NCBI RefSeq assembly: GCF_009832905.1 | Contig: NZ_CP047135.1 | Location: 412,001-476,000, forward strand | Direction: 5' to 3' | Source: Stenotrophomonas sp. 364 | GTDB taxonomy: Bacteria; Pseudomonadota; Gammaproteobacteria; Xanthomonadales; Xanthomonadaceae | DNA length: 64,000 nt | Shown here: piece after piece, positions 29,922 through 38,220 of the stretch | Position numbering within the stretch: the first letter of the stretch is position 1 | Layout: each line of letters opens with the position of its first letter | Notes under the pieces: generated by a model | Told to the model about the DNA's origin: nothing | The model's input: the letters and a program-made list of their open reading frames with translations, nothing else | The model's database searches: none | Translations under genes and position numbers: made by a program

Positions 29922-30782
29922 TCATACCGGTCGCCCGGTGCGCCACGGTAACGACAGGGGTTCGGCCGGCCAGGTCGCACCGCCCTGGCAGGCGGGGCAC
30001 CACGGCAGTCGCAGCACCCGGTCGCGCTCGCCGTGCAGGCGATGCAGGTCGAGCCAGACACTGCGTTCGAGATAGCCCAGCAAGAGGGCTGGCTGATCCA
30101 GCAATGGCGCGACCAGCGCCGCGATGCGCGCCGGCTGCGCTGCGACCGCCGGCATCGTCGGCACGACCGCTTCGCCCCAGCGGCGCAGCACCCGGTTGCC
30201 CAGGCAATACACGCAGGCGGTCTGGCCGGGCACTACATAGGGCCCAAGCGCCAGTGTGTGGTGATAGCTGATGTCCACCAGCAGATGCGGTTGTGCCGGC
30301 ATCTGCGCGCGGTAGCGGTCCAAGGCCTGTTCCCAGCCGAGGCCATGCCGGACCAGCACCCGCAGGTCGGCCTCGGCGTGGGCATCGACGCGCTGCAGAT
30401 CCGCGCTGGCATGCTGGTCGAAGGCCTCGGCCAAGCCGGGCAGGGGCGTACCGAGCCAATCGAGCGCATAGCGCCTTGCCTTGCGCGCGGCATGCAACGG
30501 CACCAGCACGCCCAGGCGCATCAACTGGCGGGTCGCCGGGCCGCACTCGGCGTCGTCCTGCACGGACGCCAAGGTGTCGTTCTCCCAGTGCGCGAGGATG
30601 CGTTCGACGACGCTTGGCGTATCGGCCTCATCCACCACGTACACCTCATCGGCGCCACCGGAGACCAGCAGCAGCCGGCGCTGCGCATGGGTCTGCGAAA
30701 ACAGGGCCCAGGCCGGATTGCGCGTCCAGCGCGGTGCGTCGACGTGCGCGCCTGCCTGTTCCTGACTGCCTGCTGCTGCCAC
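29922..30782 (-). CDS. E1-like TOMM cyclodehydratase partner protein (SagC/ocin-ThiF-like)
   Basis: A 286-residue protein (from GTG 30782) that should bind the leader peptide and deliver it to the YcaO enzyme. Residues 20-100 resemble a RiPP recognition element (RRLLLVSGGADEVYVVDE, then RQLMRLGVLVPL). The C-terminal half is E1/ThiF-like with the zinc tetrathiolate pair C190-x2-C193 (PGQTACVYCLGNR) and C262-x2-C265 (WCPACQGG). A GTG at 30839 would add a hydrophobic stretch and leave only 19 bases to the divergent gene. GTG 30782 follows CAGGGA and leaves room for promoters, so it is preferred. Confidence 0.82.
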   Translation of the reverse strand: MAAAGSQEQAGAHVDAPRWTRNPAWALFSQTHAQRRLLLVSGGADEVYVVDEADTPSVVERILAHWENDTLASVQDDAECGPATRQLMRLGVLVPLHAARKARRYALDWLGTPLPGLAEAFDQHASADLQRVDAHAEADLRVLVRHGLGWEQALDRYRAQMPAQPHLLVDISYHHTLALGPYVVPGQTACVYCLGNRVLRRWGEAVVPTMPAVAAQPARIAALVAPLLDQPALLLGYLERSVWLDLHRLHGERDRVLRLPWCPACQGGATWPAEPLSLPWRTGRPV

Positions 30783-30858
30783 TGCGTACAGTCCCTGTAT
30801 TGGCCAAAGCACAAGAATAGCGGCAAACAGGCGTTCCACGTTCTGCTACGGTGCGCGC

Positions 30859-31500
30859 ATGTCCCTACCGCCCGTTGCCACCACTTCGGTTCCCCAGCCG
30901 CCCTGGCGCGAGGCGATGCTGTGGATGCTGCTGCTCGGCGCAATGTTCATCCATGGCTACAGCTGGACCAACCACTGGGCCGCCAGCCAGGCGCATACCT
31001 ACAGCCTGCACGGGCCTTGGGATGATGCGATCCCGTTCTGGGCGTGGACGATCTGGCCCTACCTGGCGCTGAATCTGCTGTACCCGCTGACGTTCTTCAT
31101 TTTCCCGACCCGTTCGGCCCTGCGCCGCCATGCGCTGGCCATCGCCCTGGTGCAGGCGGCCTGCATGCTCGCCTTCGTGTGCTGGCCGACCGGCAACGTG
31201 CGTGCCATGCCGCAGCCGGATGGCGCGAGCGGGCTGTTGTTCGCACAGCTGCGGGCCTTCGAGGCGCCGTTCAACATGGCGCCGTCGCTGCATGCCGCGG
31301 TGCTGCTACTGGTGTGGCAGGCGTGGCGGCGCTGGTTGCAGGCCGACGCGGCGCCCCTGCGTTGGCTGTGGCACGGCGCCTGTGGCCTGATCCTGGTCTC
31401 GACCGTGACCACCTGGCAGCACGATCTGCTGGACGTGCTTGCCGGACTGGTGCTTGGGGCGCTGGCGCTGTGGATCACGCGGGCCCCAGTTTTGCGGTAG
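30859..31500 (+). CDS. PAP2-superfamily membrane phosphatase/transferase
   Basis: A 213-residue inner-membrane protein with about six hydrophobic helices. The PAP2 active-site segments are partly recognisable: NMAPSLHAAVLLL (motif 2, SLH) and TWQHDLLDVLAG (motif 3, with His and Asp). The first motif (KxxxxxxRP) is not evident, which fits the inositol-phosphotransferase-like (Aur1/Ipt1) branch. Such proteins act on lipid phosphates, but the substrate is unknown. It is divergent from the TOMM-like operon with a very short intergenic region, so promoters must overlap or be shared. Confidence 0.85.
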   Translation: MSLPPVATTSVPQPPWREAMLWMLLLGAMFIHGYSWTNHWAASQAHTYSLHGPWDDAIPFWAWTIWPYLALNLLYPLTFFIFPTRSALRRHALAIALVQAACMLAFVCWPTGNVRAMPQPDGASGLLFAQLRAFEAPFNMAPSLHAAVLLLVWQAWRRWLQADAAPLRWLWHGACGLILVSTVTTWQHDLLDVLAGLVLGALALWITRAPVLR

Positions 31501-31555
31501 GCATCGTGCATTCACCGCTCCACGATGAGTACCTGTCGCCTCTCGCGTATGGCCG

Positions 31556-31714
31556 GTGCAGGCGCCGTTTGGTTCGGCGGGCGTCTCCGATCGGGCCGGT
31601 CGCGAGCGTGAGGGCCCCGTAGCCGCCGGTAGGCCCCTGGTGCAAATGTCCCCCGGCCGCAGGGCGGCCTCCTCCTTTATTTTGCCCAGGAGCCTACCGG
31701 CGGCTACGGGGCCC
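31556..31714. repeat. Long palindrome, family 1 (copy A), with conserved flank
   Basis: A perfect 23-bp inverted repeat (31612-31634 with 31692-31714), extended inside by short helices, encloses a loop with the hairpin ggccgcagggcggcc and the motif cctcctcctttattt. The left flank (31556-31618) matches, in opposite orientation, the flank of copy B at 39886-39941. The arms of A and B are unrelated in sequence. The rest of the PAP2-to-kinase gap (31501-31555, 31715-31762) shows nothing recognisable. Confidence 0.75.
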
Positions 31715-31762
31715 AGCGACCGACCCACCAACAACCGCGCCTGCAAAGGGTCAACGCAGGCT

Positions 31763-31793
31763 TAAAAAAAAGGCCAGCGCGAACGCTGGCCTT
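31763..31793 (-). terminator. Terminator of the transporter-kinase operon
   Basis: On the minus strand GGCCAGCG-TTCG-CGCTGGCC is followed by eight T residues, 22 bases after the kinase stop codon. This is a textbook intrinsic terminator. Confidence 0.92.
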
Positions 31794-31814
31794 GGTACAC
31801 GTCAACGGTGACGC

Positions 31815-32780
31815 TTACTTGGTTTCGGCATCACCCGGGGTGAAGTGCGGCATCGCCACGGCGGCGCCTTCCTTCTCGGTGGAGCGGCCGGCGAACTGGT
31901 TGGCAAACCGCACGTGGCGGATGAAGGCCGCGTCCGGGTCCTGCGCGATCGAGGCACACAGGGCGCCGTTGAACGCATCGCCGGCACCGGTGGTGTCCAG
32001 TACCTGCACCTGCTCGGCGCCCACCCGATAGTACGGCTGGGTATCGCCGCGCGGATTGTCTTCGGCGTGGGACACGAACACGCCCACCGAGCCCAGCGTC
32101 ACCACCACGGTGCCGGTGCCGGTGAGCTTGCGGCACAGCGCATGCAGGCTGGCACCGTCGAGCGCGGCCACGTCGTTGGCATCCACACGCTCGCCCACAT
32201 GGCGGCCGAGCAGGGCGGCGAACTCGGTCTCGTTGGGGGTTAGCACGTCGGCCAGCTTGAGCAGGCCGATGCTGGACGGTGCGTCGGCCGGGGCCGCGTT
32301 GAGCACGGTGGTGACACCGGCCTCACGGGCCAGCGCCAGCGCCGCTTCAATGGTTTCCACCGGCGATTCCAGCTGGGCCAGTACCACCTTCGCGTCGCCC
32401 AGCAGATCGCGCTGGGCCTGCACGAAGCCCACGCTCAGCGCGGCATTGGCGCCCGGGCCGATCACGATGGTGTTGCGGCCGCGGGCGTCCACATAGATGC
32501 CACCGGTGCCGGTGGGCTCGGTGCTGGCCTCGGCGGTCAGCGCGAACCCGTCCTGGGCGGCCAGGCCGCGTGCCATCGCACCGCCGGCATCGTCGCCCAG
32601 CGCGCACAGGAAGGTGGTGGCGGCGCCAGCACGGCACGCGGCCACGGCCTGATTGAAGCCCTTGCCGCCGGGACCGGTGCTGTAGCGCCCGGCGATGGTT
32701 GCGCCCGGGGCCGGGAGCGACTCGCAACGCCAGACATGATCCACGTTGAAGGAACCGACGACGACGACTTTGCTACTCAT
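31815..32780 (-). CDS. PfkB-family kinase, ribokinase-like
   Basis: A 321-residue sugar/nucleoside kinase. PfkB signatures are GGKGFNQAVAACRAGA near 38 and DTTGAGDAFNGAL near 268-280, whose Asp is the catalytic base. VVVGSFNVDHVW at the start and LNAAPAD in the middle are ribokinase-like. Because the gene follows a concentrative nucleoside transporter by 26 bases, a nucleoside (inosine, guanosine or adenosine) is as likely a substrate as ribose. A strong terminator closes the unit. Confidence 0.9.
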   Translation of the reverse strand: MSSKVVVVGSFNVDHVWRCESLPAPGATIAGRYSTGPGGKGFNQAVAACRAGAATTFLCALGDDAGGAMARGLAAQDGFALTAEASTEPTGTGGIYVDARGRNTIVIGPGANAALSVGFVQAQRDLLGDAKVVLAQLESPVETIEAALALAREAGVTTVLNAAPADAPSSIGLLKLADVLTPNETEFAALLGRHVGERVDANDVAALDGASLHALCRKLTGTGTVVVTLGSVGVFVSHAEDNPRGDTQPYYRVGAEQVQVLDTTGAGDAFNGALCASIAQDPDAAFIRHVRFANQFAGRSTEKEGAAVAMPHFTPGDAETK

Positions 32781-32806
32781 AAAGACTGTTTCTCAAAGAA
32801 CGGATA

Positions 32807-34105
32807 TCAACTGAAATGCGTCAGCACGCCGGCAATGGTCGCCGTCATGAAGGTGGCGATGGTGCCGCCCAGCACCGCACGCAGGCCGAACTTGGCCAGG
32901 TCGTGGCGGCGTTCCGGGGCCAGCCCACCAATACCACCGATCTGGATGGCGATCGAGCTGAAGTTGGCAAAACCGCACAGCGCGTAAGTCGCGATCAGGC
33001 GACCTTCGTCGGACAGGCTCATGCCCGGCACCTGGCCGTTCACGATCTTGGACAACTCGGTGTAGGCGACGAACTCGTTGATCACCACCTTCTGGCCGAT
33101 CAGCGACCCGACCGTGGTGGCATCCACCCACGGCGTACCGATTACCCAGGCAATCGGGGCCAGCAGGTAGCCGAAGATGGTCGACAGGTCGGTCGGCTTG
33201 CCGATCGCGGCCGCCAGGCCGGTATATTCGCCAAACCAGGTCAGCGGCGCGTTGAGCAGGGCGATCAGGGCGATGAAGGCCAGCAGCATGGCGCCGATGT
33301 TCAGCGCCAGCTTCAGGCCATCGCCCGCGCCGGCCGCGGCCGCATCGATGATGTTGCTGGAGGTCTTCTCCACTTCCATCTTGACCGTGCCGCGGGTCAG
33401 CGGGGTACCGGTTTCCGGAATCAGGAGCTTGGCCACCACCAGCGTTGCCGGGGCCGCCATGATGCTTGCTGCCAGCAGGTGCTTGGCATAGAAGGCCTGC
33501 TGCACCGGATCACCGCCGCCCAGCATGCCCACGTAGGCGGCCAGCACGCCGCCGGCGATGTGGGCCATGCCGCCGATCATCATGGTCAGCAACTCGGACT
33601 GGGTCATCCTGGCGATGTACGGGCGCACCGTCAGCGGGGCTTCGGTCTGGCCAATGAACACGCTGGCGCAGACGCTGGTGGTTTCCGCACCGGACACGCG
33701 CATCACCTTGGTGATCGACCACGCCATCACCCGCACGATCGCCTGCATGATGTTGAGGTGGTACATCACCCCCATCAGCGCCGAGAAGAAGATGATGGTC
33801 GGCAGCACCTGGAAGGCGAAGATGAACCCGTAGTTGGAGGTGTCCATCAGGGAGCCGAAGATGAAGCTGGAGCCTTCGTTGACGAAGCTCAGCACCTTCA
33901 CGAACCCTTGGCCCAGCGCATCGAACACGTCCCGACCGCCCGGCACCAGAATCACCAGCGCCGCAAAGGCGATCTGCAGGGTGATGCCGGTGGCGACCAG
34001 CTTCCAGTCCACCGCACGCTTGTTGTTGGAAAACAGCCAGGTGATGCCGATCAGCACCGCCAACCCGAACAGGCCGAAGCCGATCCTGCCCAAACCTTCG
34101 ACCAT
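32807..34105 (-). CDS. Concentrative nucleoside transporter (NupC/CNT family)
   Basis: A 432-residue inner-membrane symporter. The CNT family layout is visible: three N-terminal helices, the Nucleos_tra2-type gate (SALMGVMYHLNIMQ), then the core motifs GQTEAPLTVRPYI and CGFANFSSIAIQIGG, which bind nucleoside and cation. The ATG at 34105 gives MVEGLGRIGFGLFG after an AAGGGAAG ribosome-binding site; the in-frame upstream part is Pro/Ala-rich and probably untranslated. It forms an operon with the PfkB kinase, suggesting uptake followed by phosphorylation. Confidence 0.93.
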   Translation of the reverse strand: MVEGLGRIGFGLFGLAVLIGITWLFSNNKRAVDWKLVATGITLQIAFAALVILVPGGRDVFDALGQGFVKVLSFVNEGSSFIFGSLMDTSNYGFIFAFQVLPTIIFFSALMGVMYHLNIMQAIVRVMAWSITKVMRVSGAETTSVCASVFIGQTEAPLTVRPYIARMTQSELLTMMIGGMAHIAGGVLAAYVGMLGGGDPVQQAFYAKHLLAASIMAAPATLVVAKLLIPETGTPLTRGTVKMEVEKTSSNIIDAAAAGAGDGLKLALNIGAMLLAFIALIALLNAPLTWFGEYTGLAAAIGKPTDLSTIFGYLLAPIAWVIGTPWVDATTVGSLIGQKVVINEFVAYTELSKIVNGQVPGMSLSDEGRLIATYALCGFANFSSIAIQIGGIGGLAPERRHDLAKFGLRAVLGGTIATFMTATIAGVLTHFS

Positions 34106-34299
34106 GAGACTTCCCTTTGGGGGTGCCGCGAAAAACGGGAAGCCTATAGCGGCGGCAGGGGCGGGGCAAGGAAAAGCGGCGTCCGCGGGTCGATCGGCCG
34201 TGATCGGGCAAGCATCGGCAAGGGGTTGCGGGCGGCGGGCGGCTACACTGGCCGGCACCGTTCCGGCCCGGTTGCGGGCCTGCAGCAGAGGACAATCCC

Positions 34300-35268
34300 A
34301 TGCAATACCGACGTCTTGGATCCACCGGCCTGAAGGTGTCGGCCCTGTCCTTCGGGGCCTGGGTCACCTTTGGCGACCAGATCGGCCGCGACGAGGCCCG
34401 CAACCTGGTCGCCAGCGCCTGGGATCACGGGGTCACCTTCTTCGACAATGCCGAGGGCTATGCGCGCGGGCGCGCCGAGCAGGTGATGGGCGATGTGATC
34501 GCCGACCTGCGCCTGCCGCGCGATGGCTTCTGCGTGTCCAGCAAGGTGTTCTTCGGCGCCGTGGACGACCCGCGCCCGACCCAGCACGGGCTGTCGCGCA
34601 AGCACGTGACCGACGCCTGCCATGCCGCGCTCAAGCGGCTGCGGGTGGACTACCTGGACCTGTATTACTGCCACCGCCCGGACCCGGACACCCCCATTGC
34701 CGAGACCGTGCTGGCCATGGACACCCTGATCCGCCAGGGCAAGGTGCTGTACTGGGGCACCTCGGAGTGGTCGGCGGCCCAGCTGCAGGAGGCCGTGGCC
34801 GTGGCGCGCGCGCAGCACCTGCACCTGCCGTCGATGGAGCAGCCGCAGTACAACCTGCTGCACCGCGAGCGGGTGGAACAGGAGTACGCCCCGCTGTACG
34901 CCGACCCGGGCCTGGGCACCACGATCTGGTCGCCACTGGCCTCGGGCCTGCTGACCGGCAAGTACAACGATGGCGTGGACACGCAGTCGCGGCTGGGCCA
35001 GGAACAACTGGGCTGGCTCAAGGACATGGTGCTGGACCCGGCCGGCAACCGGCTCGACAAGGTCCGCCGCTACACCGCGCTGGCCGCCGGTCTTGGCCTG
35101 TCCCCGGCGCAGCTGGCCATCGCCTGGTGCCTGCGCAACCCGAACGTGTCCAGCGTGATCCTCGGCGCGAGCCGGGTCAGCCAGCTGGAAGAGAACCTGG
35201 GCGCGCTGGACCTGCTGGCGCAGGTGGATGAGGCCACCTGGCAGCAGGTGGAGGCGATCTTCGCCTGA
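34300..35268 (+). CDS. Aldo/keto reductase (potassium-channel beta-subunit-like)
   Basis: A 322-residue NADPH-dependent oxidoreductase. It starts MQYRRLGSTGLKVSALSFGAW-like, with active-site D49 and Y54 (FFDNAEGYARGRAE) and K82 (SSKVFFG). LDLYYCHRPDPDTP, GTSEWSA and SVILGASRVSQL (cofactor site) match the KCNAB/YghZ branch. The native substrate is unknown; relatives reduce aldehydes such as methylglyoxal. It is monocistronic, divergent from the nucleoside transporter gene, and followed by REP elements. Confidence 0.93.
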   Translation: MQYRRLGSTGLKVSALSFGAWVTFGDQIGRDEARNLVASAWDHGVTFFDNAEGYARGRAEQVMGDVIADLRLPRDGFCVSSKVFFGAVDDPRPTQHGLSRKHVTDACHAALKRLRVDYLDLYYCHRPDPDTPIAETVLAMDTLIRQGKVLYWGTSEWSAAQLQEAVAVARAQHLHLPSMEQPQYNLLHRERVEQEYAPLYADPGLGTTIWSPLASGLLTGKYNDGVDTQSRLGQEQLGWLKDMVLDPAGNRLDKVRRYTALAAGLGLSPAQLAIAWCLRNPNVSSVILGASRVSQLEENLGALDLLAQVDEATWQQVEAIFA

Positions 35269-35290
35269 TGCGCATCCCGGCGCAGCAAGC

Positions 35291-35417
35291 GTAGAGCCGG
35301 GCTCTACCCGGCTGAAACCAGCCCCCGTAGAGCCGGGCTCTGCCCGGCTGATCGACGCCGATCAACGCGATAAACCCGGACATCCCGGTGGCCCAGCCGA
35401 GCAACACTCGGCTCTAC
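35291..35417. repeat. Three SMAG-type REPs
   Basis: Two plus-oriented copies start gtagagccgggctc at 35291 and 35327. An inverted copy ends ctac at 35417. They separate the reductase gene from the AT-rich haem-locus promoter. Confidence 0.75.
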
Positions 35418-35493
35418 CGGGCGGCTGATTTACGCCAGTCGATTGATTGCGTCAATCGTAAATAGAAAATCAATCATCAATGCCATCAATCAA

Positions 35494-35540
35494 AGTGAGA
35501 ATGGTTGTTGATTGTCAACTGAGAATCATTATCATTTGAC
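35494..35540 (+). promoter_or_regulatory. Fur boxes and probable promoter of the haem-uptake locus
   Basis: gagaatcattatcatttga (35521-35539) closely matches the 19-bp Fur consensus, and a second weaker site (gagaatggttgttgattg) lies just upstream. A TTGTTG/TATCAT promoter with 19-base spacing overlaps both. The region is markedly AT-rich compared with its surroundings. Iron-loaded Fur should repress the downstream genes. Confidence 0.8.
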
Positions 35541-35565
35541 TAGTCCCTCGCACGAGTCCAGACGA

Positions 35566-35763
35566 ATGAACACTCAAGCTGCTGTACTGCTGCGCCCCGA
35601 AACGCTGACCCTCCGCGACCGTCCGGTGCGCGTGGTCCCGCCCGAAGAAGTGATCGACAGCGAAGCCCTGCTCAAGGGTCGCCGCGAAATCCTGATCCAG
35701 CACGGCGACCGCTTCTACCGCCTGCGCCATACCAGCAACGACAAGCTGATCCTGACCAAATAG
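35566..35763 (+). CDS. hemP: Hemin uptake protein HemP
   Basis: A 65-residue protein of the HemP/HmuP family. Its C-terminal half, REILIQHGDRFYRLR followed by TSNDKLILTK, is the conserved core of these small regulators or haem-uptake factors. The ATG at 35566 is chosen because a longer frame would read through the Fur box. It sits 25 bases downstream of that operator and ahead of the TonB-dependent receptor, the usual arrangement. In some bacteria HmuP activates receptor transcription; whether it does so here is inference. Confidence 0.93.
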   Translation: MNTQAAVLLRPETLTLRDRPVRVVPPEEVIDSEALLKGRREILIQHGDRFYRLRHTSNDKLILTK

Positions 35764-35769
35764 AGCCGG

Positions 35770-35793
35770 GTAGAGCCGACCGTTGGTCGGCTG
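35770..35793 (+). repeat. SMAG-type REP element
   Basis: gtagagccgaccgttggtcg followed by gctg, seven bases after the hemP stop codon. The 187-base stretch between hemP and the receptor contains no other recognisable signal. Confidence 0.7.
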
Positions 35794-35980
35794 TTTACCG
35801 CCAGGCAGCCCGGCTGCACCGCTACCCGTCCACGCACGACCCATCGGGTCCGCCCCTCCCCCGGACCCGGCGGGCCGGTCGTGCACTACCGCTCTCTCCC
35901 CCTCGATTCTTCGTCAGCGGCTTGGGTCGCTGGCGTCGGTCGGGGGTCTCCTTCCGCGTCCCGCCCATCATCAGCCTCCC

Positions 35981-38215
35981 ATGAAGAACCGTCCGACTGC
36001 CCTGAGCGCCGCCTTGTGGCTGGCCTTGCCGATGGCCGCCCATGCGGCGGCTGATGCCGCCCCCGACGCGCACCAGTTCGATCCCGTGCAGGTCACCGCC
36101 ACGCGCACCGCACGCGCGCTGAGCGACGTGCCTGCCACCGTCGATGTGATCGACCGCGAGCAGCTGGACAACCACCTGGTGCGTGACCTCAAGGACCTGG
36201 TGCGCTACGAGCCGGGCCTGTCGGTGACCAGCAGCCCGGCGCGGTTCGGCCTGGGCGGCATCCGCATCCGGGGCCTGGACGGCAACCGCGTGCTGATCCA
36301 GACCGACGGCATCGCCATGCCCAAGGCCTTCGCGATCGGCAGCTTCTCCGACGCCAACCGCAACTTCACCGACCTGGAAACGCTCAAGCGCGTGGAAATC
36401 GTGCGCGGGCCCGCCAGCGCGCTGTACGGCTCGGACGCGCTTGGCGGCGTGGTCGCCTTCGTCACCAAGGACCCGACCGACTATCTCAAGGACGGCAGGA
36501 ACAGCTACGTCGGCCTGAAGTTCGGGTACGACGGGCAGTGGGACGGTCTGCTGGGCAGCGTCACCACCGCCTTCGGCGGCGACCGCTGGAGCGGCATGGT
36601 CAACGTCAACCACCGCCAGGGCCAGGAAACCCGGAGCATGGGCGACCGGCGCAGCAACGACAGCACCCGCACTGCGGCCAATCCGCAGGACCGCGACGGT
36701 CGCAGCGTGCTGGGCAAGCTGGTGTTTGCGCCCAGCCAAGACCAGCGCTTCAAGCTGACCGTGGAAGGCAACGAAGACAGCGTGGATACCAACGTGCTGT
36801 CGTCGGTGGCGCCGCCCGCGCCTGTGGTCGCCGCCGCGACCACCACCGCGATGAAGGCCCGCGACCACCAGACCCGCGCCCGCGTGTCGTTCGGCCACGA
36901 GATGGACGACGTGGGCCAGGGCTTTGCCGATGACCTGTCCTGGCAGGTGTACCGGCAGGACAGCGAAACCACCCAGCGCACCTATGAAAACCGCGGCAGC
37001 GGTGACAATGCCAGCCGGCGCGAGCGCGAGTTCAACTTCGACCAGCGCGTGTATGGCCTGCAGGCGGTGTTCCACAAGGCCCTGCAGACCGGGTCGGTCG
37101 ACCACGCGCTCACCTACGGCCTGGAAGGTACCTGGACGGACACCCATCAGAAGCGCGACGGGTTCCAGGTCAACGCCAGGGGCCAGGTCAACACCACGAT
37201 CCTGCCCGACACCTTCCCGGTGCGCGACTTCCCGATCAGCAAGACCACCGAGCTGGGTCTGTACGTGCAGGATGAAATGCGCTTCGCCGACGGCCGCCTG
37301 TCGCTGGTGCCCGGCGTGCGCGTGGACCATTACGAACTGCGCCCGGAAACCGATGGCATCTTCGCCACCGACAACCCGGGCGTGGCCGTGTCCGACCTCA
37401 CCAAGACCAGCGTGTCGCCGAAGCTGGGCCTGGTCTGGCGCTTCGCCGAGCAATGGTCGCTGTTTGCCGGGTACGCGCATGGCTTCCGCTCGCCGCCGTT
37501 CAATGACGTCAACTTGGGCTTCACCAACGTGCAGTTCGGCTACACGGCCATTCCCAACCCGGACCTCAAGCCGGAAACCAGCGATGGCCTGGAACTGGGC
37601 GTGCGCTTCATCGGCGCGGCCACGTATGCCAGCGTCAGCGGCTACTACAACCGCTACAAGGACTTCATCGAGTCGCAGGGCTTTGTCGGGTTCAACAACC
37701 AGGGCCTGCAGGTGTTCCAGTCGCGCAACGTGGCCGATGCGGACATCTACGGCGCCGAGCTGAAGGCCGGGGTCGAGTTCGGCAAGCTCAGCAGCGCGCT
37801 GGAGGGATGGTCGTTGAACGGTTCGGTGGCGTGGGCACACGGCCAGAACAAGACCGAAGACGTGCCGTTGTCGACCATCGATCCGCTGCGCGGCACCGTC
37901 GGCCTGGCCTTCGACCGCGACCGCTGGGGCGTGGAACTGGTGGGCACCTTCGCCCGGCGCAAGGACCGCCTGCCGCCGGCGGCCGCGGCCAACACCACGC
38001 CCTTCGCCCCGGCCGGCTACGGCGTGCTGGACCTGATGGCGCACTGGGACTTCGCGCCAGGCGCGAAGATCAACGTCGGGGTGTTCAACCTCGGCGACCG
38101 CCGCTACATCGACTATTCCGGGATCACCTCGTCGCTGGTCTCCACCAGCAGCGTGGCTGATCGTTTCACCAACCCTGGCCGCACCGTGTCGGCCAGCCTA
38201 GCCGTGAGCTGGTAG
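35981..38215 (+). CDS. TonB-dependent haem receptor
   Basis: A 744-residue outer-membrane receptor. A signal peptide (ALWLALPMAAHA) is followed by the TonB box region FDPVQVTATRTARALSD and the plug domain (GIRIRGLDGNRVLIQTDG, VEIVRGPASALYGSDALGG). The barrel shows the haem-receptor marks FRSPPFNDVN and NPDLKPETSDG and ends with a C-terminal aromatic residue (SLAVSW). It belongs to the HmuR/PhuR/HemR type that brings haem to the periplasm with TonB-ExbBD energy. It follows hemP under the same Fur control. ATG 35981 starts the signal peptide. Confidence 0.94.
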   Translation: MKNRPTALSAALWLALPMAAHAAADAAPDAHQFDPVQVTATRTARALSDVPATVDVIDREQLDNHLVRDLKDLVRYEPGLSVTSSPARFGLGGIRIRGLDGNRVLIQTDGIAMPKAFAIGSFSDANRNFTDLETLKRVEIVRGPASALYGSDALGGVVAFVTKDPTDYLKDGRNSYVGLKFGYDGQWDGLLGSVTTAFGGDRWSGMVNVNHRQGQETRSMGDRRSNDSTRTAANPQDRDGRSVLGKLVFAPSQDQRFKLTVEGNEDSVDTNVLSSVAPPAPVVAAATTTAMKARDHQTRARVSFGHEMDDVGQGFADDLSWQVYRQDSETTQRTYENRGSGDNASRREREFNFDQRVYGLQAVFHKALQTGSVDHALTYGLEGTWTDTHQKRDGFQVNARGQVNTTILPDTFPVRDFPISKTTELGLYVQDEMRFADGRLSLVPGVRVDHYELRPETDGIFATDNPGVAVSDLTKTSVSPKLGLVWRFAEQWSLFAGYAHGFRSPPFNDVNLGFTNVQFGYTAIPNPDLKPETSDGLELGVRFIGAATYASVSGYYNRYKDFIESQGFVGFNNQGLQVFQSRNVADADIYGAELKAGVEFGKLSSALEGWSLNGSVAWAHGQNKTEDVPLSTIDPLRGTVGLAFDRDRWGVELVGTFARRKDRLPPAAAANTTPFAPAGYGVLDLMAHWDFAPGAKINVGVFNLGDRRYIDYSGITSSLVSTSSVADRFTNPGRTVSASLAVSW

Positions 38216-38220
38216 CCGCC

